64,000 nt of DNA from a virus, in the IMG/VR virus record IMGVR_UViG_3300027822_000001, positions 1 to 64,000 of that record; one strand, written 5' to 3'. The translations under genes were made by a program, and so were the position numbers. Below are positions 37,301-43,896 of the stretch, one piece after another. A model generated the notes under the pieces. The model was not told the DNA's origin, made no database searches, and was given only the letters and a program-made list of their open reading frames with translations. The stretch's first letter is position 1. Each line of letters begins with the position of its first letter.

Positions 37301-37580
37301 TGGTAAAGACACTGGAATATATGAAGAAATAAAGACCTTATTGAACGACAATATAAATATGAATAAAGGTGAGTTGTCGATTTCACAAGAGGCTGCGAAT
37401 TGGAGCGATTACTATAATAGAGGTGGTACTGTTGATGGATTATCTGTTGAACAAAAATATCTAATAGGTATTGGAAAAGAACCAACAGAAGTCAATAGTC
37501 ATCTCAAAGAAATACAAGAAAGAGTTCCTAATTTTACAATGGCTGACCTAACAGAGTTGGCAAGAAGTATTTACTGTTAA
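28392..37580 (+). CDS. Virion RNA polymerase with two zincin-type domains
   Basis: A 3,062-residue protein. Asp1562, Asp1564 and Asp1566 form DFDID in KQMGSDFDIDHLY, the Mg-binding loop of the beta'-type double-psi barrel. Lys1184 (VKSSAFPL) and Lys1245 (SGVKVG), after FPLL-type and PQKPLYAG segments, fit the paired lysines of the beta-type barrel. Both barrels on one chain is the arrangement of the crAss-like phi14:2 gp66 polymerase. The C-terminal part carries two HExxH motifs: HESSH (2492-2496) with a later HELIAD glutamate (Glu2579), and HEVYH (2884-2888) with Glu2931 in DEFAVMAV. Each looks like a zinc metallopeptidase domain, perhaps processing this or neighbouring giant proteins. The enzyme is expected to enter the cell with the DNA and transcribe early genes. 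Polymerase call is firm; peptidase activity is inferred. Confidence 0.88.
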   Translation: MRCNELIKRKDGLANYNFLEASVGENAAIESLKSYDFSKDVVPFDHTFKGEKSKLFDELTNQYGLKKAIQVSFLIRTTDFLEKYGDWTVDKNDFVGKLNEQKEPTLDAVNKIFRNESASKEMEEPTKHDVLRKKLESDSNYKLGEASVEEVSDMLESGVALATNLVIRDNVKKSTIFNALLNTFSIQRNKASKFIDYQESLAEHNKLPKSELDKIKRGKELLDTILDNEEYKTNYLTLIDSELDSMGFNTINKEATTDINDKNAENPILKEMWDEQSKFEVPIKNTLQFNIRMLLGSIPIPELDNGNLTGNYKTNSIGLAHTYTSNNITLKLLDYFNHRVVDRNSFMSDLKSSGIPEFVELASKVDKLSYNKDRLLNALTATVGRLKNNKVVAISEGNNFIVYNTNNRSDRKYITDTWYGNQNILFKESDIVELNKNNELVYSETGKKRLQHEYNNIHQILNSSNTRHIAASHFVGKLSSLVHSDKFGEAKSEEKTKMLNDMISMKEGKTIKSNSLLMPVEDVYSLLPTILKKGKDGRISFKTSDYDELSKKLLDLDIKEDTENVDDAININKINVVSPLIRHYLALTGMDFELDTIKKFLQNPGRYMTDLTDGVTEPTVKLSDLTTPRKVANGVNVLHLLIQDINKGGSGQKDENANSLRNNNPLNTNASKKVFTKLKEIEEVADLSSTFINSFGKQESSYGFNTFLSKEINNLKGNTLDGMNTDPLSRRSLWYKAFKGDDSVAGLIERPERLSLLFGDGVKEAKTGKIINRASASPLDKEVMRINLFAYNNAGFTDRLSVIDALVFSDKSRTRKILAPRISLKGEDYNFNLDFKNKESLKDYSISDVQYGDDVKHVLTDMALTEIDRINDTVLRHKEAKDVMTSERSIGGSKFLIFPSLDNKVINSFKRSDGSFDTSNKEFISKVQKHMNLLLTANANENLKEWKDVDLIRASGGIKYLDSRHKKHVGEKISVKDSNDRNIFNYDKRTKDSYVTADTALELALNEMVTNLNMIQLVGDVADYYKAGNTPEETSDNTFSNYYKRLGSVGGAKMNIAQEFRAKFGKVTKNVKHNRINYVYAKDIKTNKYAKEYLNALNVSGWENVNMSDAAEYTTLRDHIVTLHGEGRLNDNVFNKIHSKIIESYRNDTLVKLTEDEAIAIIPQKPLYAGTNNVDGLRVATIVKSSAFPLLESITGGTPFDAVRKAMEAKEKEEIFDRDNKLAFDDSNEILELSTTRLAFESGVKVGNAKLNDIFNEDFTIKDGALKDIKYTNVDREHLGIQQEESENDSRKINIVSQMNKLVTSEILDTKGFKLPDKEKEMSGIELRDLKEKLKKAIMDKKAIKLFKDVGYDEATNSFTDEKKFMKYLESKLSANEISAEDVKMLIDKDGNQVAPLYLNKSYGKIMSSLLASISKDVIKPKISGKGAVQLSSVGLLFNGDMNNSNIIFTRRTDADGNIIKLDRLEHTKYKNGELKRAQLLVSREFFEKFGIDLDNATEIIDGRKVMKEGVIDDRLLKAISARIPNQKHSSMLQAEIVGFLPKDVKETVIVSDGITKQMGSDFDIDHLYNYLYNYKVQKITHKEDLTKDLTKFNKLVERAKEGYAPRKSNLHKVLKSMDREDYNEELIKIGIAKHLDKFYDTKSKQLYDIVRDFKLSKITMVDANRDKINKITDLSTEALENRYIDIHHSILEHKEVLPKMLEVLDLPDAKLITKDIDSSVPKIENTMFSPLSGVYNKRQYESNQGGKDGISIQSSLSMLHIALEKDNFELQFKKFSETKRENENVFKFIVDGKEVVFKAIGRGSYNFKGNKRTNLTTNTILQNEAVDNAKNKLLFRLGYSAVTSPAYNLLNFLAKDGKSMPLSMIAKMFRQKGVLEAYRYAENKTSMFNDSSKSFSEYMKEYALNKYDGDKNFSISEEILDKGLKGKNTSDSSLNNSDYESLQSTLIDKLSKAQEFGSNLLRIYSSANLETKGIGSSTGELLLKEYNINKFVVNNSRFRGTYRLLGDAINMDNGVRNVGGNLTELGRIYDYGIRKALNFYELRDIKNNPRTMLGSSRYKNTIRQFIRSGANSEKAIKRVDGAYATYANLNIDNPFFKSSGEAVTINSVRKVLLTGDNDVYTRLIKHLKEPSNLEGRTFLNNINVLPKKNVADPVILKLVSGDLSDIKIDEYIRSFNELLTSNNSKSRNLGKDILRVMLSQGNAYSPNGINKLLPRAYLMEHPDFVNAIKNSSLKDINSTILHEQIVQHNPTLSEKDSNYKRTKQLAETDGSYVQINIEADKADTLPEYLSGKDPERGYVPLKKVGVVESLSNEETIEVIYKAISKLGSGNSNMTEYDPYSVETTSLFKNNNPLMSFEEYAENNNLEHLKDLANNSLRLQDDYGSYTVERNDKDLIFDEYNIKGDTPEDLSSVLNNVSGTNKVIADVTSELLDKSAKFKFKVTDEAKDGESSPSARGVVTEDGLSIRLHNFDTANSDNPEAFRKEFEEVVSHESSHQVLFNEAVAYDKGLSKNKGNRLEKQFALLDTYLGKLKKAIIDGDNTERGEEFKTFEDKYNNKIEGDISVSERDRNQGLMSVHELIADIANDGFLDSLNGYEVDGLDVANTLSTKMKRLYVALIESKGLQNNKGAQELIANVLKFYDDVAKAKKVDTSVEKKGEEALPDALLKQKEHEVVKPEEAKDIKFDDILVKKEKGVKPKQLEKDEKGFYNVNISRGIKIPKDTSTIDYLREKGTFSKIAEYGTKNSNEALYEIDRLNKIGAEDNKRFALDSYIKPDGSRIYKPIEVSSRKDRMYNFRDKETTSGVLKDIASNKEFSKDVRNAANDLLKFENTDKIGTFIRSDKYFMAENVLKDESFDFLEEANGTASGNLVRVRDGATVSEYLHEVYHTYLTDLIANNPKFRNKLKDYQKRVLENFKDNRIIDDIYKDLDEFAVMAVTKPELISLLKSMHSVDKEGSVLYDELVDKYKEAGKDTGIYEEIKTLLNDNINMNKGELSISQEAANWSDYYNRGGTVDGLSVEQKYLIGIGKEPTEVNSHLKEIQERVPNFTMADLTELARSIYC

Positions 37581-37589
37581 TTTGTATAA

Positions 37590-40500
37590 ATGGCTAAATG
37601 TATAACATTTGATGCAACTCAAAGAAAAGAATTAGTTAATTTAATAGGGTATGACAAAGCTGAAGAACTAATAAATAAATATAAATCAAAAATACCTGAA
37701 GCTGAAGTAATAAAAGGTATTAGAATTTGGGATGAATTAAGTAATAATCCAACCTATGCAGAAAGTAATGCTGACTTGCTAGAGAAATCAACTATAGAAT
37801 TTACAGCTTCTGCTAGCTCAGCTATCGGAAAGACTTTATTTAAGTTAAACAATGAACTTAAAAAACAAAGATTAAATCTACGAAATGATGTTGATGCTGA
37901 AAAATCCAACGCTAAGATTGTAGAATTGGAAGATAATATAAGACAGCTTAAAAATAATAAAAGCTTAATGTCTATTGTAGATATAACTAAGACGAGCTTA
38001 GATAGCTGGATAAAAAAAGATGTGTTTGAAAGTAAAGATTATTCTATATCTACAGTTAAAAAAGCATATGATGAATTAGAAGTGCTTGATGGCATTATAA
38101 AAGAATTACTTGTTAGAGAAGTAGATTTAAAAACTGGTAAAAATAAATATAAATTTACTAATAAAAAAGTATTTGATGAAGCTGAAAAAGTCGTAGGAGA
38201 GATAGCAATTACTAAGAATAAACTTAATGGTATCTTAGATAAAGTTGTATTAACAGAACATAATAAAGTAATGAATCGTAATGCTACAATAGATGACTTA
38301 ACTAACTATATAGATACAGATATGGGTACAGCTGTATTTCTAGACCCATCAAGGACTAAAAATCCAATAGCTAAATTTGTTCACAAAATAATGGCATTTA
38401 GAAGTAAGAATGCTAAGGTGGAATTAAATGAAACATTAGTTAAAACTATTGATAAGTTAGCTAAAGATTCAGGTTTAGATATGACAAAACAAGCCAATAA
38501 TGATATCTTCTTACAGAAAGACAAGAATGGAAAAACATTACCAAATATACTATCTGAATATAGCTATGAATACTCTGAATTTTATACTGATTTAAGAGAC
38601 TCTTTAGCATCATACTCTAGAGTAGCTGAACATGTAAGTAGAAAGAATTCAAAGTTGGCTAAGAGAGGAAACGAATTAGTTGATAAAATAAATAAAAATT
38701 ATATAGTAGCAGATACTAGAAAGCTACTAAGTAGTGATGAGAAAGTGGTAGAAGAAGAAAAAAGTAGGATGATTTCTGAAGTTGGTGAAGAAAAAGCAAC
38801 CGAGTTAATTGAACAAGCCATAGATAGATATGATAAGTATCAAAATCAATATGAAGCTTATAAAGAGAGATTAGATATGAGTAAAGATAACGACTCAGAT
38901 AGTATAGAAAGTGCTTCTAAGTTAGCCGCAAAACTAAAAAGCTTTGAAAATAGATATAGCCCTCTAAAAGTACTGGAGGCTTTAAGTGGTGAAGGCGGAG
39001 ATATTCTTCTTAATGGTTTTTATAAGTTAGCAATAGCTCCAAAAAGAATGATAGACAATAAAGACACTGGCTTTTATGATAAACGATATAATGCTTTAAA
39101 AAACAATAAAGAAAACAGTAAAAAATATGAGCTACTTAGCTTTATTAAGAACAAATTAAAAGAATATTATAGCTATTTTCCGCCAGAAGTTACAGATAAA
39201 TTACAAGATAATTATTTAGCGGAAGTCTTTGGAGATAACTTATTTGATGTATTTAAAAAAGGCAATGTAAATATTCTAAAAGATAAAATATATGAATCCG
39301 TAGCTACTAAAGAAGTTAATAATATACAGAGAGGTATTGTTAATGCTAAAAATCAACAAATAAAGAAAGTTCCTATAGAATACATGTCAGATAAAATAGG
39401 AAATCTTAATTATAGAATAAAGCGGATAAATAGTAAAATTGAAGAAAATAATGATATTATAGAATCTTATTTGCAAGACATAGAAAAGTATCAGACATCG
39501 CAACTAAAGTTTACAAATGTTAAGTCTATATTTGACAGCTATAACGAACGTATTAAAAGTAAATATGACAAAATAGCTGAATTAGAACAACAAAATAGTG
39601 AACTTTCTTCTAAACCTAAAGAGTTAGAAGATGCTAAAAATCTAATGCTAGAAAAGAAATCTACTAATATTGTAGAAGTTATGAAGAACTTAGGTTTGAT
39701 GTCTTTAAATTATAAGAATAAGATACAAATTCAAGATATAGTGGAACTAGCACGAAGAAAATTAGTCGATGGTGCTAATCAATTAGTAGAAACTAAGAAG
39801 GGAAGACCCTTACGTGCGGCAGTTACAGAGTATGTCAACAAGAACGGTCAATCTGCAGTAGAAAAAATGGTTAATGATTCTATGGATGCCATGCTATATG
39901 GAGAATTTAAAAACAATAAAGGATTTACTGATAAGTATATTGGAATTGATGCTAAATCTAGAGAAAAGGTTTCTGACTACAAAAAAGAAAAAACTAAGCT
40001 AAAAGATAAGTTATTTAAAGGCGAGATTAAAGATGATGAATTCATAGAGTCTCTTGATACTATGAAAGAAATGTTAAATAAGGAAGCAGGAGTTAGAACA
40101 ATGACTTTATCTGATGTTGCTGATACTTTTAATGCTTATGTATACAGACTTAATATGGGATGGAATCCTCTTAGTGCTGCCTCTAATGTTGTTTATGGTA
40201 AGATGGCTAATCAGATAGAAGCAGGTGCTAATGTATTTTATAACAGTAAAGATTTAAAGAAAGCCTATAGACTACTAGGGGCTTCTGCAATGAAATCATT
40301 AACTGGGAGTGCTAATACTACAGCTACAAAGATATATAACTTAATACTTAACTATGGTACTATGTTTGATTTGCTTGAAGATAGCTTTGGGGCTACTAAA
40401 GGTCTATCAGACAAACAAAAGAAGCTAGGATTTCTTAATATGATGGAAGGTCAAAGAAGAGGTGAATATAGAAATCAAGGTGCTGTACTTTTAGCCATGA

Positions 40501-41345
40501 TGGAACATGTTAAAGTTAAGCTTAAAGACGGTACTGAAATGTCTTTATTAGATGCACATGATAATTCTGGAAAGATAAGAGATGACGTAGAAAACGTATC
40601 AGAATGGAAAGCTTTCACTGAAGATGGTACTATAAATAAAGCAGCTAAGTTTAGAGCTTCAGTTCAACAACTTGTTAAAAGATTGCACGGTAACTATGAC
40701 CCTGACTCAATGATGGCGATTAAGAAAAGTGTATTAGGTAGATTTCTAATGACCTTTCATACTTACTTACCAGAAGCTATAGCTACTAGATTTGAAACTG
40801 AAAAGTTTGATGAGGAACTTAACTATATAGTAAAAGGAAGGTATAGAACTTATGGTACTTTAGGATTTAAAAGGTCTTTAACGGCACTGTCAGATATAAT
40901 TATGAATAAATATTTTAATAAAGATATAAGTAAGTATGAGAGTATACCTAAGATAGATTTAGAAAACATGAAAAGAAATGCAGTTGAGGTTCAGTGGGGC
41001 TTATCTATGATGGCTCTTACATTACTGTCTACTATGTTCTTTGATGATGATGATAGAAAAACATTTGCTATGAGGCATACCTTAGATTTACTAGGAAGAG
41101 CACAAAATGATATAAGTCAATTTGTTAGTCCACCTGCTATTTTAAATATGGTAAAGAATCCTTTTCCGCAGTATAGAGTATTACAAAGTATGTTCAAGTA
41201 TCCAGAAGTTATATATAAATATAGCACTATGGATGACATACATCATGATAATGAATATTTATTTAGAAATACAGCTAAACAATTTCCAGGAGCTAAACAA
41301 TTTCACAAGATGTTTTTAGCAGAGCCTTATAAAGGTAATCAATAA
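37590..41345 (+). CDS. Giant internal virion protein, last of the late operon
   Basis: A 1,251-residue protein beginning nine bases after the polymerase gene. It is predominantly helical, with coiled coils around residues 85-130 and 600-690. A semi-hydrophobic region lies around 840-1130 (MNMGWNPLSAASNVVYGKM; WGLSMMALTLLSTMFFDDDD), and the C-terminus ends PQYRVLQSMFKYPEVIYKY. The hydrophobic segments might insert into host membrane during ejection, as proposed for internal proteins of other podoviruses. No catalytic motif recognised. Two terminators follow, so it ends the + strand block. Confidence 0.55.
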   Translation: MAKCITFDATQRKELVNLIGYDKAEELINKYKSKIPEAEVIKGIRIWDELSNNPTYAESNADLLEKSTIEFTASASSAIGKTLFKLNNELKKQRLNLRNDVDAEKSNAKIVELEDNIRQLKNNKSLMSIVDITKTSLDSWIKKDVFESKDYSISTVKKAYDELEVLDGIIKELLVREVDLKTGKNKYKFTNKKVFDEAEKVVGEIAITKNKLNGILDKVVLTEHNKVMNRNATIDDLTNYIDTDMGTAVFLDPSRTKNPIAKFVHKIMAFRSKNAKVELNETLVKTIDKLAKDSGLDMTKQANNDIFLQKDKNGKTLPNILSEYSYEYSEFYTDLRDSLASYSRVAEHVSRKNSKLAKRGNELVDKINKNYIVADTRKLLSSDEKVVEEEKSRMISEVGEEKATELIEQAIDRYDKYQNQYEAYKERLDMSKDNDSDSIESASKLAAKLKSFENRYSPLKVLEALSGEGGDILLNGFYKLAIAPKRMIDNKDTGFYDKRYNALKNNKENSKKYELLSFIKNKLKEYYSYFPPEVTDKLQDNYLAEVFGDNLFDVFKKGNVNILKDKIYESVATKEVNNIQRGIVNAKNQQIKKVPIEYMSDKIGNLNYRIKRINSKIEENNDIIESYLQDIEKYQTSQLKFTNVKSIFDSYNERIKSKYDKIAELEQQNSELSSKPKELEDAKNLMLEKKSTNIVEVMKNLGLMSLNYKNKIQIQDIVELARRKLVDGANQLVETKKGRPLRAAVTEYVNKNGQSAVEKMVNDSMDAMLYGEFKNNKGFTDKYIGIDAKSREKVSDYKKEKTKLKDKLFKGEIKDDEFIESLDTMKEMLNKEAGVRTMTLSDVADTFNAYVYRLNMGWNPLSAASNVVYGKMANQIEAGANVFYNSKDLKKAYRLLGASAMKSLTGSANTTATKIYNLILNYGTMFDLLEDSFGATKGLSDKQKKLGFLNMMEGQRRGEYRNQGAVLLAMMEHVKVKLKDGTEMSLLDAHDNSGKIRDDVENVSEWKAFTEDGTINKAAKFRASVQQLVKRLHGNYDPDSMMAIKKSVLGRFLMTFHTYLPEAIATRFETEKFDEELNYIVKGRYRTYGTLGFKRSLTALSDIIMNKYFNKDISKYESIPKIDLENMKRNAVEVQWGLSMMALTLLSTMFFDDDDRKTFAMRHTLDLLGRAQNDISQFVSPPAILNMVKNPFPQYRVLQSMFKYPEVIYKYSTMDDIHHDNEYLFRNTAKQFPGAKQFHKMFLAEPYKGNQ

Positions 41346-41354
41346 ATAATAATT

Positions 41355-41382
41355 AGGGGATGCCGTTAGGTGTCCCTTTTTT
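41355..41382 (+). terminator. Intrinsic terminator ending the late operon
   Basis: AGGGGATGCC at 41355-41364 pairs with GGTGTCCCTT at 41369-41378 (three G-T wobbles) around a GTTA loop, and six T bases end it (41377-41382). It lies just after the stop of the 1,251-aa gene. Confidence 0.8.
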
Positions 41383-41412
41383 GTTTTTACTCCAAACTTC
41401 GACAGATTGAAC

Positions 41413-41464
41413 AAAAAAAAGTCCAAAAATCACACTTTTTAGTATGAAATTTGGACTTTTTTTT
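41413..41464. terminator. Bidirectional terminator between convergent blocks
   Basis: A perfect 15-base inverted repeat: eight A plus GTCCAAA at 41413-41427 and its complement at 41450-41464. Read on either strand it gives a hairpin followed by eight T, so it can stop transcripts from both sides. Two copies of the AAAGT-N11-ACTTT element are nested in it (copy c at 41416-41440, - orientation; copy d at 41441-41460, + orientation). Confidence 0.8.
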
Positions 41465-41492
41465 ATAAATTGAACTTTGCGTCATCGCCTAA

Positions 41493-41765
41493 TTATTTTG
41501 AATCTTCGAGACTTTCTAGACTGTCTTTGTACTCTTTGAATATAGCTTCATAATCAACAGCTACCACATCAGATGCTTCTCCTGTGCTTATTGTATCATT
41601 AAGCTTCTCATTTCCTCTTATTATTAGCTTCTTTTTAGTACCAACAGCCTCTAGTAAATTAGTAACTAGTAAGTTTGCGGCAGTTACATTCTTTGCTACA
41701 GTATATATTGAATACCATTCAGATTCCTTTGTTCCTATTGCTACTTTGTATAAGCTTAGTCTCAT
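41493..41765 (-). CDS. Small acidic protein, unknown function
   Basis: This encodes 90 residues and is the last gene of the - strand replication block, overlapping the upstream gene by four bases (ATGA type). It begins MRLSLYKVAIGTKESEWYSIYTVAKNV and ends with an acidic helix (YKDSLESLEDSK). The acidic tail might contact a DNA-binding partner, but no family is recognisable. Confidence 0.6.
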   Translation of the reverse strand: MRLSLYKVAIGTKESEWYSIYTVAKNVTAANLLVTNLLEAVGTKKKLIIRGNEKLNDTISTGEASDVVAVDYEAIFKEYKDSLESLEDSK

Positions 41766-42556
41766 ATGTTTCTTTTAAATGATTCTTTATTAATATTAGT
41801 TTGTTGCGGTGGAAGCTCTTTATATTTAGCTATTTCTTTTCTTATATAGTCTAAGCTTTCTTCCGGAGTTTCATTAGCTTTAGTGTAGTTAACATAGGTA
41901 TTATTAGGCTCTCCTAAAATAACTGTTGCTACTTCATATACTGGTTTTTTTATGTCATCTTCTAAAAAATATACTTCTTTAAGTTGTTTTACTCTTCTTG
42001 TTGCTCCTCCAACAGTCATTGCAACATTAGTATATCTTCTAATTAAACTTTTATCTCTATATTTTGCAAGCAGCTTCTTATACTTATATTCATTACCATT
42101 AGCTTCATTAAAAGCTCTAATTGATATACTTTCTGGAGTTTTTGTATATTGGTTTATTTGCATATTAAAGTACTCTCCAGTAACTTCACTCTTAGGATTA
42201 GGTAGTATGGCTTTTAAGAAGTTTCTAGCTCCATCTCCTTTTGTAACCCACTTATCAGATAGGCTATCAAATTGTAGATTTATGAAGTCATCTTCTGTTA
42301 TTCCAATATTTTCTAGGCTATGTCTTAAATGTTTAAGGACTGATTCTATGCTCCACACTGATTTTGCATATATTCTCCCTACCGCCTGAGATTTGTATGT
42401 CGTAGCAGGTTCAAATGTTCTTGAATGAGGGGTCTTATTAGTAGACCCCTTCATCCAAATAAACACATTCTTACTATTACTTAACACTTGTTGAAATCCT
42501 ATTATAGATAAGGTATCTACTGCAAAGACTGATTGTTTAGAGTTATAGTAATTCAT
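41762..42556 (-). CDS. Conserved replication-block protein, unknown function
   Basis: A 264-residue, mildly basic protein directly downstream of the dUTPase. There are no membrane segments. Recognisable features are a Ser/Thr-rich N-terminal third (STNKTPHSRTFEPATTYKS), a QAVGRIYAKSVW segment encoded by the 22-bp repeat, and a helical C-terminus. I do not recognise a family. It could be a DNA-metabolism accessory given its operon. Confidence 0.6.
   Translation of the reverse strand: MNYYNSKQSVFAVDTLSIIGFQQVLSNSKNVFIWMKGSTNKTPHSRTFEPATTYKSQAVGRIYAKSVWSIESVLKHLRHSLENIGITEDDFINLQFDSLSDKWVTKGDGARNFLKAILPNPKSEVTGEYFNMQINQYTKTPESISIRAFNEANGNEYKYKKLLAKYRDKSLIRRYTNVAMTVGGATRRVKQLKEVYFLEDDIKKPVYEVATVILGEPNNTYVNYTKANETPEESLDYIRKEIAKYKELPPQQTNINKESFKRNI
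42368..42389 (+). repeat. 22-bp exact direct repeat, copy 2
   Basis: Identical to 12890-12911. Here it lies inside the - strand 264-aa gene, where the complementary strand encodes the QAVGRIY part of that protein. Confidence 0.85.
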
Positions 42557-42567
42557 ATTTTATACTT

Positions 42568-42990
42568 TTATTGTATTCCAGTACTACCAAATCCATCTTT
42601 TCCTCGGTCAGTTTCATTAAGAGACTTAACCTCTTCTAATGTTACTTTTGTTATTGGATTTATAACCATTTGAGCAATTCTATCTCCTTTATGTATTATT
42701 TGTACTCCTTCTCCATGATTGATTAAAATAATACCTATTTCGCCTCTATAATCATAGTCTATAGTGCCTGGAGAGTTAAGAACTGTTATTCCTTTCTTAG
42801 CAGCCAGACCACTTCTAGGTCTTATCTGAGCTTCTAATCCTACTGGAAGTTCAATATACAATCCTGTAGATATAACTTCCCACTCACCCGAACGTATTAC
42901 TTGTTCTACGTTACTTCTTAAATCCATTCCTATACTACCTGTAGTTTCATATTTAGGTAATGGATTGTCAGATTTGTTTACTATTTTCAT
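42568..42990 (-). CDS. dut: dUTP diphosphatase (trimeric dUTPase)
   Basis: A 140-residue protein with all five motifs of trimeric dUTPases in order: GSIGMDLRS (18-26), RPRSGLAAKKG (58-67), SPGTIDYDYRGEIG (73-86, with catalytic Asp78), KGDRIAQMVI (101-110) and the C-terminal arm DRGKDGFGSTG (128-138). It converts dUTP to dUMP and diphosphate, keeping uracil out of phage DNA and supplying dUMP. It pairs functionally with the uracil-DNA glycosylase at 62887. Length is typical. It overlaps the upstream gene by four bases. Assignment is essentially certain. Confidence 0.97.
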   Translation of the reverse strand: MKIVNKSDNPLPKYETTGSIGMDLRSNVEQVIRSGEWEVISTGLYIELPVGLEAQIRPRSGLAAKKGITVLNSPGTIDYDYRGEIGIILINHGEGVQIIHKGDRIAQMVINPITKVTLEEVKSLNETDRGKDGFGSTGIQ

Positions 42991-43517
42991 ATTGTATTTA
43001 GTTTTATTTTTTCAAGTAGCTCTAATCTACTTCTTATTGCAGTTGGTTCGGAATCAAATAAGTCTTTGGCTCTTTCCAGCCTATGTTTTTCATCTCTTCC
43101 AGATATCTTTGTTGCTAACTTTGTTATATAAGCGTCATCACTATCTGATATGGTTTCTTGTAAAAATTTATATTCTTCTGAACTAATCATCTTATAAAAA
43201 TCTGATAGACTTGATAAAGGTAATCTTTTATAGTTTCCTTGTATCAAAATATTCCATATTTCTTTCTTTTTTGGTAAGCATTCAAATTCTAGAATATAAT
43301 AGTTTTCTTCTTTATAGATAGCCTTAGCTTTATTTTTAGTTTCCATTTTAGTTGCCAACGCTAAATCAGAAACTCTTATAAATAATCTATATCTTCTATA
43401 TCTATCTTTATATTTAAATCCAATAACTATCATTGTAAGTATATTGTCTCTAAATATTGTCTTATTTATTCCAACGAGGGGCAGAAATAGCCTTCTAAGC
43501 TTCGTTTGTTGTAACAT
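42987..43517 (-). CDS. Basic protein of the replication block, unknown
   Basis: A 176-residue, strongly basic protein (FKYKDRYRRYRLFIRVSD; KISGRDEKHRLERAKDLF), possibly nucleic-acid binding. The ATG overlaps the upstream gene by 23 bases. No motif or family recognised. Its position between primase-side genes and dUTPase suggests a replication accessory. Confidence 0.55.
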   Translation of the reverse strand: MLQQTKLRRLFLPLVGINKTIFRDNILTMIVIGFKYKDRYRRYRLFIRVSDLALATKMETKNKAKAIYKEENYYILEFECLPKKKEIWNILIQGNYKRLPLSSLSDFYKMISSEEYKFLQETISDSDDAYITKLATKISGRDEKHRLERAKDLFDSEPTAIRSRLELLEKIKLNTI

Positions 43518-43896
43518 CCCTTAATTCATCCTTTTTATCTAAAAAATCAATAACGTAGCTATGTGCTTCTTCAATTAATTCGTTATACCTGTTTTTTAAT
43601 AGAGCTATTGCATCTTTTTTATCTGATAGAAAAGCGTCGATATAGCAAACAAGACCATCAGTCATCTTTACTATATCACAAAAATTGGCTATTTCTACTA
43701 CTCTATTAACAGCATTTTTATAAATTCTCCTACTAAAAGTTTCTCCATTTTTCATTTGTACTCCTTTAAACATTGCTACTGTCTCGTAGGCATAATTTAT
43801 GTGTGGTATTATGTCATAAGTTGTAATATTAGCTACTTCGTCTTTAAGTTCTAATTCAACTCTAATAATTTTCTTCTCTTCCATTAAATCTTCCAT
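43495..43896 (-). CDS. Acidic helical protein next to the primase
   Basis: This encodes 133 residues from an ATG overlapping the primase stop by 13 bases. It ends in TAG, one of several genes showing that TAG is a genuine stop in this genome. The protein is acidic with helical C-terminal half (LLKNRYNELIEEAHSYVIDFLDKKDEL). No family recognised. Confidence 0.55.
   Translation of the reverse strand: MEDLMEEKKIIRVELELKDEVANITTYDIIPHINYAYETVAMFKGVQMKNGETFSRRIYKNAVNRVVEIANFCDIVKMTDGLVCYIDAFLSDKKDAIALLKNRYNELIEEAHSYVIDFLDKKDELRDVTTNEA

Noticed and set aside
41952-42389. 145-codon + strand ORF
   Set aside because: Lies antisense to the 264-aa gene, hydrophobic low-complexity product typical of an antisense shadow of AT-rich coding DNA.
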